DNA from: Paenalcaligenes hominis_A
Lineage (GTDB): Bacteria; Pseudomonadota; Gammaproteobacteria; Burkholderiales; Burkholderiaceae_B
Direction of reading: 5' to 3'
Assembly (NCBI RefSeq): GCF_041359055.1
Contig: NZ_JBGJKZ010000002.1
Location: forward strand, 62,001-126,000
DNA: 64,000 nt
Below the pieces are notes generated by a model. That model was not told the origin of the DNA, ran no database searches, and worked only from the letters and a program-made list of their open reading frames with translations. Below are positions 40,305 to 49,906 of the stretch, one piece after another (the stretch's first letter is position 1; each line of letters begins with the position of its first letter). Position numbers and translations under genes: made by a program.

Positions 40305-40979
40305 ATGGCTACACGCAGTGTTTCTCAAGAAGCCAAGGATATCGAACTCGCGACCCAAATGATTCGTTTGGGTGCGCGTCTACAAGTGTTACAGGCCGAG
40401 ACCGCCCTCAGTTATGACCGTCTTGCACGTTTGTACCGCGAGGTGCGTGGTTGTTCGCCACCCAAAGGCATGTTGCCTTTTTCCGTTGATTGGTTCACCA
40501 CTTGGCTCCCCAATATTCATTCCACTTTGTTCTATAGCGTCTATTGCTATATGGACAAGTTAACGCCTGCGCATAAGGTTTATGCTCTTATCGAGGCGTA
40601 TAAGCTCTATCTAGAACAAGCCTGCGCGGGGCGAGTCGAGGGCAGGGGCGAAGAACCTGTGCTTAGTTTTACTCGCGCTTGGATGCTCATTCGTTTTTTT
40701 GAAAGTGGCATGTTGCAACTGACTGAGTGTGAGCGATGCACGGGTCAGTTTATTGCTCATGCGCACGACCCAGAAGCTGGTTTTGTTTGTGCTATTTGCA
40801 AACCGCCGCCCCGAGCAGGAAAAACGCGCTCCAGTAAAAAGGTGCGTGCGGCTAAAGCCACTAAGAAAAGTGTTAGTGCCAAAAAAACGACCCAACCAAA
40901 AACTCAAAAAGTAATAAAGGAAAACTCAACCACAGCTAAAGCTGCAAAAATAATCGCTAAGCCTCAAGTTAAGGACTAA
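40305..40979 (+). CDS. flhC: flagellar master regulator subunit FlhC with lysine-rich tail
   Basis: DNA-binding subunit of FlhD4C2, about 224 residues. MATRSVSQEAKDIELATQMIRLGARLQVLQ and SVDWFTTWLPNIHSTLFY are FlhC-typical; the zinc site is formed by CERC and CAIC (about residues 142-165). After CKPPPRAGK a tail of some 55 residues rich in lysine and alanine follows, about 15 lysines, like a histone-H1-type tail. E. coli FlhC has 192 residues and no such tail. The start is uncertain: ATG 40296 would overlap flhD by 8 bases; 40305 fits homologous N termini better. Confidence 0.9.
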   Translation: MATRSVSQEAKDIELATQMIRLGARLQVLQAETALSYDRLARLYREVRGCSPPKGMLPFSVDWFTTWLPNIHSTLFYSVYCYMDKLTPAHKVYALIEAYKLYLEQACAGRVEGRGEEPVLSFTRAWMLIRFFESGMLQLTECERCTGQFIAHAHDPEAGFVCAICKPPPRAGKTRSSKKVRAAKATKKSVSAKKTTQPKTQKVIKENSTTAKAAKIIAKPQVKD

Positions 40980-41062
40980 AAAGCCGCCTAAAGGTGGTTT
41001 TGGCTTGACATGAATCAAGCGACTATAAAAGCTGTGTCAGAGTACAGAATCAAGGCTGAGCC

Positions 41063-41932
41063 GTGTTTATAATTCTTGGATATTTAATTGTTTTTTTCTC
41101 GGTCTTCGGTAGTTACGTAGCACTAGGTGGATCGCTTGGGGCTTTGTATCAACCGTTTGAGTTGTTGCTGATTGGCGGGGCTGCTTTCGGGGGCTATTTT
41201 GCAGCCAGCAATGGGCGCTCCATCTCTATGCTTTTTAAAGCCATAAAGGGGGCTATGAAAAGCTCCCCCTACAACAAAGCCTTGTATATGGAGCTGATGA
41301 GCTTGTTGTTTGCGTTGCTTACTAAAGCGCGCCGTGACGGCATGATGGCGATTGAGGCTGACATCGAGGACCCAAAACAAAGTGCTATTTTTACTGCCTA
41401 TCCTGCTATTTTGCGTGATAACTTGCTGATCGAGTTCATTTGTGACTATTTGCGCATTATGATCAGTGGCAATATGAGCGCCTTTGAAATCGAGGCCCTC
41501 ATGGACCAGGAAATTGATAGCTTTCACGATGAGCGCTCCATTCCATCTAATGCCTTACACGTAGTGGCCGATGGGTTGCCTGCTTTTGGTATTGTGGCGG
41601 CCGTTTTAGGGGTGATTAAAGCGTTGGCTTCTGTGGATCAACCACCTGCGGTGCTTGCTGATTTAATTTCTAAAGCCATGGTGGGGACGTTTCTAGGTAT
41701 TCTTTTAGCCTACGGTTTTGTGTCTCCACTTGCTAATGTAATGGACAGCCGTAATGCCGCAGCAGTCAAGGTATTGGAGTGCATTAAAGTCACGTTATTA
41801 GCCAATTTGAATGGCTACCCACCACCTGTAGCGGTTGAGTTTGGACGCAAGGTATTGTTCTCAAGTGATAGGCCTTCGTTTATTGAGCTTGAAGAGCATG
41901 TTCGTCAGTCACGTGCTAGTGCAAACAAGTAA
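41063..41932 (+). CDS. motA: flagellar stator protein MotA
   Basis: A 289-residue inner-membrane protein starting at GTG (MFIILGYLIVFFSVFGSYVALGG). It has four membrane segments, a large cytoplasmic loop (LTKARRDGMMAIEADIEDP) and the C-terminal pair of segments with LPAFGIVAAVLGVIKAL and VGTFLGILLAYGFVSPLA, where the conserved prolines lie. It forms the proton-conducting stator with MotB, whose gene follows by 11 bases. Confidence 0.95.
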   Translation: MFIILGYLIVFFSVFGSYVALGGSLGALYQPFELLLIGGAAFGGYFAASNGRSISMLFKAIKGAMKSSPYNKALYMELMSLLFALLTKARRDGMMAIEADIEDPKQSAIFTAYPAILRDNLLIEFICDYLRIMISGNMSAFEIEALMDQEIDSFHDERSIPSNALHVVADGLPAFGIVAAVLGVIKALASVDQPPAVLADLISKAMVGTFLGILLAYGFVSPLANVMDSRNAAAVKVLECIKVTLLANLNGYPPPVAVEFGRKVLFSSDRPSFIELEEHVRQSRASANK

Positions 41933-41943
41933 AGCGATAGCTC

Positions 41944-42936
41944 ATGAGTAAAGACAGTATTATTGTTGTTCGCCGTAAAGGAAGGCGTTCAGAGCGGCGT
42001 CATGCTGGAAGCTGGAAAATCGCCTACGCGGATTTTATGACCGCGATGATGGCGTTTTTTTTGGTGATGTGGATTCTATCGCTTGTGCCTCGAGAAGAAC
42101 TCAAGGAAATTGCGGATTATTTTCGTATGCCCTTGATGGAGGCTATTACAGGTGGGGCGCGGTCCGAGTTTTCGCATAGTGTGATTCCTGGCGGCGATCC
42201 AAGTATTGTGCCTCAATCGCATCCTTCGGGGGGGCAAGACGGCGAGCGCCCACGCGATATGGAGCGCCTAGAAGACCTTAAATTCGAGCTTGAAGCGCTT
42301 ATTCAGTCCGACCCCGAGCTAAAGCAATTTCACCCTCAGCTCTTGTTGAATATGACGGAAGATGGTTTGCAGATCCAGATTGTTGACAAGCAAAACCAGC
42401 CTATGTTTGCTATGGGCAGCGCCAGTGTGTTGCCTTATATGCGTACTATATTGCGTTCAATTAGCTTCTTGCTAAATGAAATGCCCAATCGAATCCGCAT
42501 TGCGGGTCATACGGACTCGGTGCAGTATGCCACGGGTGAAAGAGAATACAGTAACTGGGAGCTTTCTGCTGATCGAGCCAATGCTGCGCGTAAAGAGTTA
42601 GTGGCTGGGGGGCTTAGTGAGGACAAGGTAAAACAGATCATTGGCTTGTCATCTACCGTCAGTTTAGTTAAAGAAGATCCCGCAGCTGCCGTGAACCGTC
42701 GTATCAGTATTACAGTGCTAAGCAAAGCGGCTGAACAGCGTATTGACGCAGAAAATGAGGCTGCCTTGACAGAGCAAGAGCTCGAGCTGCTTAGTCAGGA
42801 CACACCACTGTACGAGCCGCCACAGATGAATGTGCCTACGCCTAGACCAGAGCAAGAAAGTGAGGCTGAAACAGTCACCTCACCCGAGTCCGAGGCAAAT
42901 CAGAACTCTGATGCAAATTTAACGAGTTCACCGTAA
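41944..42936 (+). CDS. motB: flagellar stator protein MotB
   Basis: A 330-residue protein with a single membrane segment containing the proton-carrying Asp30 (YADFMTAMMAFFLVMW), a plug/linker region, and an OmpA-like peptidoglycan-binding domain (IRIAGHTDSVQYATGEREYSNWELSADRAN). The C-terminal 50 residues are acidic and Glu/Pro-rich (TPRPEQESEAETV). It anchors the stator to the cell wall. It is in one operon with motA. Confidence 0.95.
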   Translation: MSKDSIIVVRRKGRRSERRHAGSWKIAYADFMTAMMAFFLVMWILSLVPREELKEIADYFRMPLMEAITGGARSEFSHSVIPGGDPSIVPQSHPSGGQDGERPRDMERLEDLKFELEALIQSDPELKQFHPQLLLNMTEDGLQIQIVDKQNQPMFAMGSASVLPYMRTILRSISFLLNEMPNRIRIAGHTDSVQYATGEREYSNWELSADRANAARKELVAGGLSEDKVKQIIGLSSTVSLVKEDPAAAVNRRISITVLSKAAEQRIDAENEAALTEQELELLSQDTPLYEPPQMNVPTPRPEQESEAETVTSPESEANQNSDANLTSSP

Positions 42937-43063
42937 ATATATGTTATACATTTTGAATTCAAATTACATTTAGCAATAAAAAACACAAATACGCGATATC
43001 TATAGCTCGATTTAGGGTTGGGATAGATTGTAATGGGGTAGTTATGTTACTAAGGACGCATGT

Positions 43064-45202
43064 ATGAGCTCCGGGGTAGATTTAAGTCAATTTTACGATA
43101 CCTTTTTTGATGAGGCCGATGAACTGCTCGCCGATATGGAGGGTTTGTTGCTCGAGCTGGATATCGATGATCCAGACAGTGACATGCTGAATGCCATTTT
43201 CAGAGCGGCGCATTCTATCAAAGGGGGTGCTGCAACATTCGGTTGTTTTGGGCATCTAGCCGAAACCACGCATTTACTTGAAAATCTGTTGGATTTTGTG
43301 CGTGATGGCGAGATGGATTTACGCCAAGACTTAATAGATTTGTTTCTGGAAACCAAAGACATTCTTAGTGATCAGGTTTTGGCATACCGAAACGAGGACG
43401 ATCCCGATGATGAGGCTTTTGAGCGCATTTGTGTACAACTACGCCAAATAGCAAAAGACCATGTTGAGGGTAACCTTAGCACTGCGGCTGACTCACAATC
43501 TATGGATGACTTATTAGCAGAAGCGGTAGAAAGCCAAGAGCCAAGCGTAGCACCACCCCCAGCGCCTACCCCTGCACCAGAGCCCAGTGCTAGTACTGAC
43601 GGTCCTTTAGCTTTGTGTGTAAACGTCAGCAATGCCTCAGACAAAGACTTAGCTGTTTTGCGCGATGAAATGGCGCTGATGGGCGATATTTTGCACGAGC
43701 AAGCCGCCCCAAATGCGTTAACGCTTTGGTTAAATACCACAGCCTCTGCCGGCGACATTGAAGCCGTGTGTTGTTTTGTGGTGAATGAAGATCAGCTTAG
43801 CATCACTTACGAGGCTGTGCCCACAGCGGCTACCGTATCTGTGCCGCCAGCAGTCACAGCGCCAGCAGCTGTCGAACCTACACCAAGCCCTGTACCAAAC
43901 CCTGTGCCTGAATCCGAGGCAAAACCATCCGTCGCCGCACCTGCTGCAGCAAAAGAAAAAGCCGCGCCTCGTGCTGCCAAATCCAATGGGTCTTCAGCAC
44001 GCAGTGAATCCAGTTCACTTCGAGTTGGCGTAGAAAAAGTGGACCAAATCATTAACTTAGTAGGCGAGCTGGTCATTACTCAAGCCATGTTGGTGCAAAC
44101 GGCGTCTACACTAGATCCGGTTATCCACGACAGATTGTTAAACGGTATAGAGCAACTGGAGCGCAATGCGCGTGATCTCCAAGAGGCCGTGATGTCGATC
44201 CGTATGATGCCTATGGATTACGTGTTCAGTCGCTTCCCACGGGTGGTGCGTGAAAACGCGGCCCGCATGGAAAAAGAAATTCGCCTTGTTACCAAAGGTG
44301 CTGGTACAGAACTAGACAAGAGCTTAATTGAACGCATTATTGACCCCCTAACGCATTTGGTGCGTAACAGTATTGACCACGGTATCGAGTCACCTGAGCA
44401 GCGTGTGGCTGTAGGGAAGAAAAGCGAGGGCACGCTTACGCTATCAGCCCAACATCAGGGTGGTCACATTGTGATTGAAGTCGCAGACGATGGCGGTGGG
44501 TTAAAGCGTGACAAAATTCTAAAAAAAGCCCTGGCTAACGGTTTGATTACTAATGAAAACATCTCGGACGATGAGCTTTGGCAGCTTATTTTTGCCCCCG
44601 GGTTTTCTACAGCTGAAGAAGTCACGGCTATTTCTGGTCGTGGGGTGGGCATGGATGTGGTGCGTCGCAATATCCAAAGTATGGGCGGTCATGTACAGAT
44701 TTTCTCCTCGGCTGGCGAAGGCACAACCACTCGCATTGTATTGCCGTTAACCTTAGCCATCTTAGATGGTATGTCTGTACAGGTAGGCCAGGAAACCTTT
44801 ATCTTGCCACTTAGTCATGTAACCGAGTCCATGCAGCCCACCGAAGAGCAGATGCGCAATATTACCGTTGGGGATCGCGTCATGTATGTACGTGGCGAGT
44901 ATTTGCCCGTGGTCTCGCTAGGGGAAATTTTTGGCGTAGATGGTTATCAGACCAATCTCAATGATGCTATTGCCGTTGTGCTGCAGGCAGAGGACATGCG
45001 TTTCGCCTTGATTGTGGATCACTTAATTGGTCAGCATCAGGTTGTGGTCAAGAACCTAGAGGCCAACTACCGCAAGATTCCTGGTATTTCAGCCGCAACC
45101 ATTTTAGGCGATGGTAGCGTAGCGTTAATTGTGGATGTGTTTGCTTTGCATCGTCTTACGCGTGAGCGCGGGCAAGTCAGTGCCACTACGCTAATAAATT
45201 AA
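43064..45202 (+). CDS. cheA: chemotaxis histidine kinase CheA
   Basis: A 712-residue kinase. The P1 domain carries the phosphorylated His50 in FRAAHSIKGGAATFG; a CheY-binding P2 region is flanked by Ala/Pro-rich linkers (about residues 160-180 and 265-310). Then come the dimerisation and ATP domains (SSLRVGVEKVDQIINLVGELVITQ, LVRNSIDHGIE, GRGVGMDVVRRNI, TTTRIVLPLTLAILDGM) and the CheW-like C-terminal domain. It takes receptor signals and phosphorylates CheY and CheB. A 127-base gap after motB suggests its own promoter may exist. Confidence 0.95.
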   Translation: MSSGVDLSQFYDTFFDEADELLADMEGLLLELDIDDPDSDMLNAIFRAAHSIKGGAATFGCFGHLAETTHLLENLLDFVRDGEMDLRQDLIDLFLETKDILSDQVLAYRNEDDPDDEAFERICVQLRQIAKDHVEGNLSTAADSQSMDDLLAEAVESQEPSVAPPPAPTPAPEPSASTDGPLALCVNVSNASDKDLAVLRDEMALMGDILHEQAAPNALTLWLNTTASAGDIEAVCCFVVNEDQLSITYEAVPTAATVSVPPAVTAPAAVEPTPSPVPNPVPESEAKPSVAAPAAAKEKAAPRAAKSNGSSARSESSSLRVGVEKVDQIINLVGELVITQAMLVQTASTLDPVIHDRLLNGIEQLERNARDLQEAVMSIRMMPMDYVFSRFPRVVRENAARMEKEIRLVTKGAGTELDKSLIERIIDPLTHLVRNSIDHGIESPEQRVAVGKKSEGTLTLSAQHQGGHIVIEVADDGGGLKRDKILKKALANGLITNENISDDELWQLIFAPGFSTAEEVTAISGRGVGMDVVRRNIQSMGGHVQIFSSAGEGTTTRIVLPLTLAILDGMSVQVGQETFILPLSHVTESMQPTEEQMRNITVGDRVMYVRGEYLPVVSLGEIFGVDGYQTNLNDAIAVVLQAEDMRFALIVDHLIGQHQVVVKNLEANYRKIPGISAATILGDGSVALIVDVFALHRLTRERGQVSATTLIN

Positions 45203-45220
45203 TAAAAATACGGAGTAATC

Positions 45221-45718
45221 ATGAGCAAAGATTTAGTTGCCGATGTTGAGCAAAGCAATAACAAAGAATATTTGGTTTTTATCTTAGCAGAGCAAGAATA
45301 CGGCATTGATATTCTTAAAGTACAAGAAATCCGTGGTTATGAAGCCCAAACCGTAACGCGTATAGCTAATGTGCCTTCTTTTATTAAAGGGGTGACTAAC
45401 TTACGTGGGGTGATCGTTCCTATTGTTGATTTACGAATCAAGTTCAATTTAGATCAGGTCTCTTACGATCATCAAACTGTAGTGGTGATTTTGAACCTTG
45501 AGTCTCGTATTGTGGGCGTGGTGGTAGATGGCGTGTCAGACGTATTGAATCTACAAAATAGCCAAATTAGCGATGCGCCCCAGTTCGGCAGCTCAGTGCT
45601 GTCCACAGAATACTTAACCGGCATTGGTACAGTCGATGAACGTATGTTGATATTAGTTGATATTGAAAAACTAATGACTAGCGAGGAAATGGCTTTGGTA
45701 GATAGTGCCACGCTATAG
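45221..45718 (+). CDS. cheW: chemotaxis coupling protein CheW
   Basis: A 165-residue SH3-like adaptor linking receptors to CheA. Typical segments are YLVFILAEQEYGIDILKVQEIRGY, VPSFIKGVTNLRGVIVPIVDLRIKF and GVVVDGVSDVLNL, ending in ERMLILVDIEKL. It lies 18 bases after cheA and before the receptor gene. Confidence 0.95.
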   Translation: MSKDLVADVEQSNNKEYLVFILAEQEYGIDILKVQEIRGYEAQTVTRIANVPSFIKGVTNLRGVIVPIVDLRIKFNLDQVSYDHQTVVVILNLESRIVGVVVDGVSDVLNLQNSQISDAPQFGSSVLSTEYLTGIGTVDERMLILVDIEKLMTSEEMALVDSATL

Positions 45719-45772
45719 GTTTGCATTATCTTTCACAAACACACTGATTAAGCATCAAATAGCGGGGACAGC

Positions 45773-47491
45773 ATGAACTTAGCAAATTTGAAGGTTAGAA
45801 CCAGTTTAATTCTTGTTCTTTTGTTTTTTATTTTTGCCTTAATCGGTGGGGCTGCATTAGGGATTTTGTCGCTAAAGCAAAATAATTATGCTTTGCAGCA
45901 AATTATGCAACATCAACGCGCTATGGTTATGTTGAATGCGGCCATTGATTCCTATAAAGACGGTCAAAACTACCTGGGTCGTGCTCTAGCTAGCTATGCA
46001 CAAAATATTGGTGCTAATGATTACACCACGTCTAGCTCATGGGTAGAGGACGGTGCCGGTACAGCCAAAACCTTAGATATCAGCACCACGCATTTGTTAG
46101 AACAAGCCCGTGCCCAGTTCAATGGTTCAGAGCAACGCTTTGAGCGCTACAAAGAGCTAGGGCAAGCAATTCCCGATTTAGGTGAAGATTTTGGGCGCAT
46201 TGTGGTGGCTTATGATGAACTCATGGCCGACGGTGTGCCTCCTTTGTTTGATTATCTGCTTAAAGGGGATACCACTGGCTTTAACCATCATTTAATGGGG
46301 GTGACACATCAGTTGGAAAATGAGGTCACTTCATTAGTCATGCAGCTTTCTATTCAGCAGCAAGACGTGGTTGAAGGTCATGCTTCACGCGAAGAAAAAC
46401 AATATGGCTTTGTGTTGAAGCTTGTGGGGCTGGGCATGGTGGCGGCAGTCCTAATCTCGGCGCTGGCGTATTGGTTCCTTAATCGCATGGTGTTGTCACC
46501 ATTACGTCGAATTGACGGTCATTTTGCACAAATTGCTCAAGGCAACCTAACAGACCCTATTACGGTAAACTCCACGAACGAGCTGGGGGTAGTGTTCCAA
46601 GGGTTGCATGCTATGCAAGCTGAATTACGTCGTATGGTTTTAAGCGTACGCGAAGGGGTGGACTCCATCCGTTTGCATGCTACGGAAATCCACGCGGGTA
46701 CCGATGATCTTAGTAGCCGGTCTACTCAACAAGCAGCAGCGTTGCAGCAAACCGCAGCCAGTATGGATGAGTTAGCCAGCACAGTACGTCAAAATACCGA
46801 CAATGCGCAACAAGCGAGTGGCGTGGCAGAGCAAAGCGCCAAAGTCGCCCAAGAGGGGGGCGGGGCGGTGAGCTCAGTGGTGCGCACGATGGAAGATATT
46901 TCTGCGGGCTCGGCCAAGATCTCGGATATTGTGAATGTTATTGATAGCATTGCTTTCCAAACAAATATTTTAGCTTTGAATGCTGCCGTAGAAGCAGCAC
47001 GCGCCGGTGAACAAGGTCGAGGCTTTGCCGTCGTCGCCGGAGAGGTTCGCTCTTTAGCTCAACGTAGTGCTCAGGCAGCACGTGAAATCAATGAGCTAAT
47101 TACGCAGTCTCAAACGCAGGTAGAAAAAGGTGTCTTACAAGTGGACCAGGCTGGTAAGGTGGTAGGAGAAGTAGTACAGGCCGTTTCAGGCGTTTCTGTT
47201 TTGATGAGTGAGATTTCAGATGCTTCCCACGAACAATCGATGGGCATTGATCAAGTAAACCGAGCTGTTATTGAAATGGATGCGGTGGTGCAACAAAATG
47301 CACAGCTAGTAGAAAATACAGCTTTGTCTGTAGAGGCGCTCGAGGACGAGGCCAGACGATTGACGCAGTTAGTGGCGGCCTTTAGAGTGCATGACCATGA
47401 CGTCGTCGCATCGGCCCAGCCCCTTGCCCTTGAAGACGAGTCGGCTGGCTATGATGCTGCAGATTCAACCCCTTATTTACTGGAGAGCTAA
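45773..47491 (+). CDS. methyl-accepting chemotaxis protein (four-helix-bundle sensor)
   Basis: A 572-residue receptor. Membrane segment 1 is near residues 11-32, a periplasmic four-helix-bundle sensor domain spans about 35-205, membrane segment 2 is near 215-235, followed by HAMP and the long signalling coiled coil. Its tip reads IAFQTNILALNAAVEAARAGEQGRGFAVVAGEVRSLAQRSA. Methylation helices contain paired Q/E residues (STQQAAALQQTAASMDE). The C terminus (STPYLLES) lacks the NWETF-type pentapeptide that tethers CheR in enteric Tar/Tsr. It occupies the Tar position in the cluster; its ligand is unknown. Confidence 0.92.
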   Translation: MNLANLKVRTSLILVLLFFIFALIGGAALGILSLKQNNYALQQIMQHQRAMVMLNAAIDSYKDGQNYLGRALASYAQNIGANDYTTSSSWVEDGAGTAKTLDISTTHLLEQARAQFNGSEQRFERYKELGQAIPDLGEDFGRIVVAYDELMADGVPPLFDYLLKGDTTGFNHHLMGVTHQLENEVTSLVMQLSIQQQDVVEGHASREEKQYGFVLKLVGLGMVAAVLISALAYWFLNRMVLSPLRRIDGHFAQIAQGNLTDPITVNSTNELGVVFQGLHAMQAELRRMVLSVREGVDSIRLHATEIHAGTDDLSSRSTQQAAALQQTAASMDELASTVRQNTDNAQQASGVAEQSAKVAQEGGGAVSSVVRTMEDISAGSAKISDIVNVIDSIAFQTNILALNAAVEAARAGEQGRGFAVVAGEVRSLAQRSAQAAREINELITQSQTQVEKGVLQVDQAGKVVGEVVQAVSGVSVLMSEISDASHEQSMGIDQVNRAVIEMDAVVQQNAQLVENTALSVEALEDEARRLTQLVAAFRVHDHDVVASAQPLALEDESAGYDAADSTPYLLES

Positions 47492-47505
47492 TTAATAGCT
47501 GTTAT

Positions 47506-48354
47506 ATGACGCAGTTAACTGAATCACCCATTGCGTTTGCATTGCCAGGCATGCCGACAATGACGGCGGCGGATTTTGAGCGAGCTGCTCGTTTAATTAA
47601 ATTGAGATCAGGTATTGTTTTAGGTAGTCACAAAGAAGACATGGTGGCTCGCAATCTAGGTTTATGTACAAAACGATTAGGCCTAGATCGAGTGAGCGAT
47701 TACTTAGATCATCTGGATAAGCACCCCGAGTCCACCGAATGGGATAAATACATTTCCATTTTTACGATTAACCATACCGCATTTTTTCGAGAGCAGCACC
47801 ATTTCGATATACTAGGTCGTTTTGTTAAAGAACTAAAAAAGCCTATTTCTATTTGGAGTAGTACGTGCTCTACAGGTGAGGAGGCGTACTCCATTGCAAT
47901 TACTGTACACGAGGCGTTAGGTGCCTTAGATAATGGTGTGCAGATATTGGCTACAGATATCGATGCCGAGGCGGTAGAGCGGGCTCAAAAGGGGGTGTTT
48001 ACGCTTGATCGAGTGCAACCTGTTCCACAACCGTTATTAAAAAAATACTTTTATCGTGGTACAGGAGCGCATGAGGGTAGGGCAAAGGTGAAGCCCAAAC
48101 TACAGCAAGCTGTCGAGTTTGGTGTTGCAAATCTGGTCTCCGAGTCTGGTTGGCCTCATGGGCGTCAGTTTGATGCTGTTTTTTGCAGAAACACCATGAT
48201 TTATTTTGATAAGCCAACACAAACAAAACTGTTAAGTCGTTTTGCCCAGTCCATGAAGCCCGGCGGCTTGCTGTTTGTCGGGCACTCAGAGAATTTCTCT
48301 CAAATGACAAACGATTTTAAATTACAAGGCCAAACCGTCTACGTGCGTGTTTAG
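47506..48354 (+). CDS. cheR: chemotaxis receptor methyltransferase CheR
   Basis: A 282-residue S-adenosylmethionine-dependent enzyme that methylates receptor glutamates. The N-terminal helical domain and the catalytic domain with FTINHTAFFREQHHFDIL, SIWSSTCSTGEEAYSIAI, ILATDIDAEAVERAQKGVF, FDAVFCRNTMIYFD and LFVGHSENFS are clear. It starts 14 bases after the receptor gene. cheD, often next to it in relatives, is not present before cheB. Confidence 0.95.
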   Translation: MTQLTESPIAFALPGMPTMTAADFERAARLIKLRSGIVLGSHKEDMVARNLGLCTKRLGLDRVSDYLDHLDKHPESTEWDKYISIFTINHTAFFREQHHFDILGRFVKELKKPISIWSSTCSTGEEAYSIAITVHEALGALDNGVQILATDIDAEAVERAQKGVFTLDRVQPVPQPLLKKYFYRGTGAHEGRAKVKPKLQQAVEFGVANLVSESGWPHGRQFDAVFCRNTMIYFDKPTQTKLLSRFAQSMKPGGLLFVGHSENFSQMTNDFKLQGQTVYVRV

Positions 48355-48388
48355 CCACATACCGATTGATTGATTTTTTAGTATTGTC

Positions 48389-49450
48389 ATGAAGAAAATA
48401 CGTGTTTTGTGTGTGGATGATTCGGCATTAGTGCGCAGTCTAATGGTGGAAATCATTAATAGCCATGATGACATGGAGGTAGTTGCTGTTGCTCCAGACC
48501 CCATTGTGGCTCGAGATCTAATAAAACAATACAATCCCGATGTGTTGACCTTGGATGTGGAAATGCCGCGCATGGATGGGTTGGATTTTCTCGAACGTCT
48601 TATGCGTTTGCGGCCAATGCCGGTGGTTATGGTTTCGTCGTTAACAGAGCGAAACTCAGATATTACATTGCGTGCGCTAGAGCTAGGCGCGGTGGATTTT
48701 GTTACCAAGCCACGATTGGGCTTGCGTGATGGTTTAATTGAATATTCCGACATTATCGCGGAAAAAATTCGAGCAGCGGCTATGTCCAGACCACGTCGTC
48801 GGGTCGCTCTAGAGGATCAGCCCACCACCCCGCGCCGCGTCTTAACTCAAGGTTTTTCCACTACGGAAAAATTGATTATGATTGGTGCCTCTACCGGCGG
48901 CACCGAAGCCATTCGCCAAGTGTTAGAGCCTTTGCCTGCGAATAGCCCAGCCATCATGATTACCCAGCATATGCCGGCTGGGTTTACGCGTTCATTTGTG
49001 CAGCGGCTTGACTCGTTATGTCAGGTTCAGGTGCACGAGGCGGAGCATGGGCAACGCGTGTTGCCAGGGCATGTGTATTTGGCCCCCGGCGGTATTGCGC
49101 ATATGAAGTTGGCGCGTTCAGGGGCGAACTATGTGGTAGAGCTAGAGGACAGCGAGCCCGTAAATAGGCATCGTCCTTCCGTTGACGTACTGTTTAACTC
49201 GGCAGCAGAAATAGCGGGAAAAAATGCGATAGGCGTTATTTTGACCGGTATGGGTAAAGACGGCGCCCAAGGCATGCTAGCCATGAAAAAAGCAGGGGCA
49301 ATGACTTTTGCCCAAGATGAAGCCAGTTGCGTGGTGTTTGGTATGCCGCGCGAAGCCTTGGCGATTGGGGCTGCAGACCATGCAGTGCCTTTGTCAGAGA
49401 TGAGTGAGCGAATTCTCGCCAGCGCTGGGTCTTTCGGTCATCGCGTATAA
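48389..49450 (+). CDS. cheB: chemotaxis methylesterase CheB
   Basis: A 353-residue receptor demethylase and deamidase. The receiver domain has Asp56 (TLDVEMP) and KPRLG. The catalytic domain has IGASTGGTEAI (Ser), TQHMPAGFTRSF (His) and LTGMGKDGAQGM (Asp). Phosphorylation by CheA activates it. Since no CheD is seen, CheB may carry out receptor glutamine deamidation alone, as in E. coli (inference). Confidence 0.95.
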   Translation: MKKIRVLCVDDSALVRSLMVEIINSHDDMEVVAVAPDPIVARDLIKQYNPDVLTLDVEMPRMDGLDFLERLMRLRPMPVVMVSSLTERNSDITLRALELGAVDFVTKPRLGLRDGLIEYSDIIAEKIRAAAMSRPRRRVALEDQPTTPRRVLTQGFSTTEKLIMIGASTGGTEAIRQVLEPLPANSPAIMITQHMPAGFTRSFVQRLDSLCQVQVHEAEHGQRVLPGHVYLAPGGIAHMKLARSGANYVVELEDSEPVNRHRPSVDVLFNSAAEIAGKNAIGVILTGMGKDGAQGMLAMKKAGAMTFAQDEASCVVFGMPREALAIGAADHAVPLSEMSERILASAGSFGHRV

Positions 49451-49495
49451 GGCGCGAGACTCAGTGTCTATTATTTGTTATTGGAGAGTACCTGA

Positions 49496-49885
49496 ATGAC
49501 CAATAAAAATCTAAAGATTTTAGTCGTGGATGATTTTCCCACAATGCGTCGTATTATTCGTAACCTATTAAAAGATTTAGGTTATGAAAACGTAGACGAG
49601 GCCGAAGATGGGGTAATGGCCTTAGAAAAATTACGAAATGGCAGTTTTGACTTTGTGGTCTCAGACTGGAATATGCCTAATTTAGACGGCTTGGAAATGC
49701 TGAAACAGATTCGTGCCGATGGAAATTTGAGCTCTTTGCCCGTACTGATGGTTACAGCCGAAGCCAAAAAAGAAAATATTATTGCGGCGGCTCAAGCAGG
49801 TGCTAGCGGTTATGTGGTGAAGCCATTTACTGCAGCTACGCTTGAAGAGAAGCTCAATAAGATTTTTGAGAAAATGGGCGCTTAA
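49496..49885 (+). CDS. cheY: chemotaxis response regulator CheY
   Basis: A 129-residue single-domain response regulator with Asp12-Asp13 (VVDDF), phospho-acceptor Asp57 (VVSDWNMP), the switch Thr (MVTAEA) and Lys (VVKPF). Phospho-CheY binds FliM and switches rotation. It lies between cheB and cheZ, 21 bases before the latter. Confidence 0.96.
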   Translation: MTNKNLKILVVDDFPTMRRIIRNLLKDLGYENVDEAEDGVMALEKLRNGSFDFVVSDWNMPNLDGLEMLKQIRADGNLSSLPVLMVTAEAKKENIIAAAQAGASGYVVKPFTAATLEEKLNKIFEKMGA

Positions 49886-49906
49886 TCAGTAAAAGGAGGG
49901 AAACGC

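Noticed and set aside
40980..41062. TTGACA upstream of motA as a sigma-70 promoter
   Set aside because: The nearest -10-like box (TATAAA) is only about 13-14 bases away, too short a spacer.
45757..45764. AAATAGCG just before the receptor start, as an FlhDC half-site
   Set aside because: Only one half without a matching inverted half, and too close to the start codon; it overlaps the ribosome site region.
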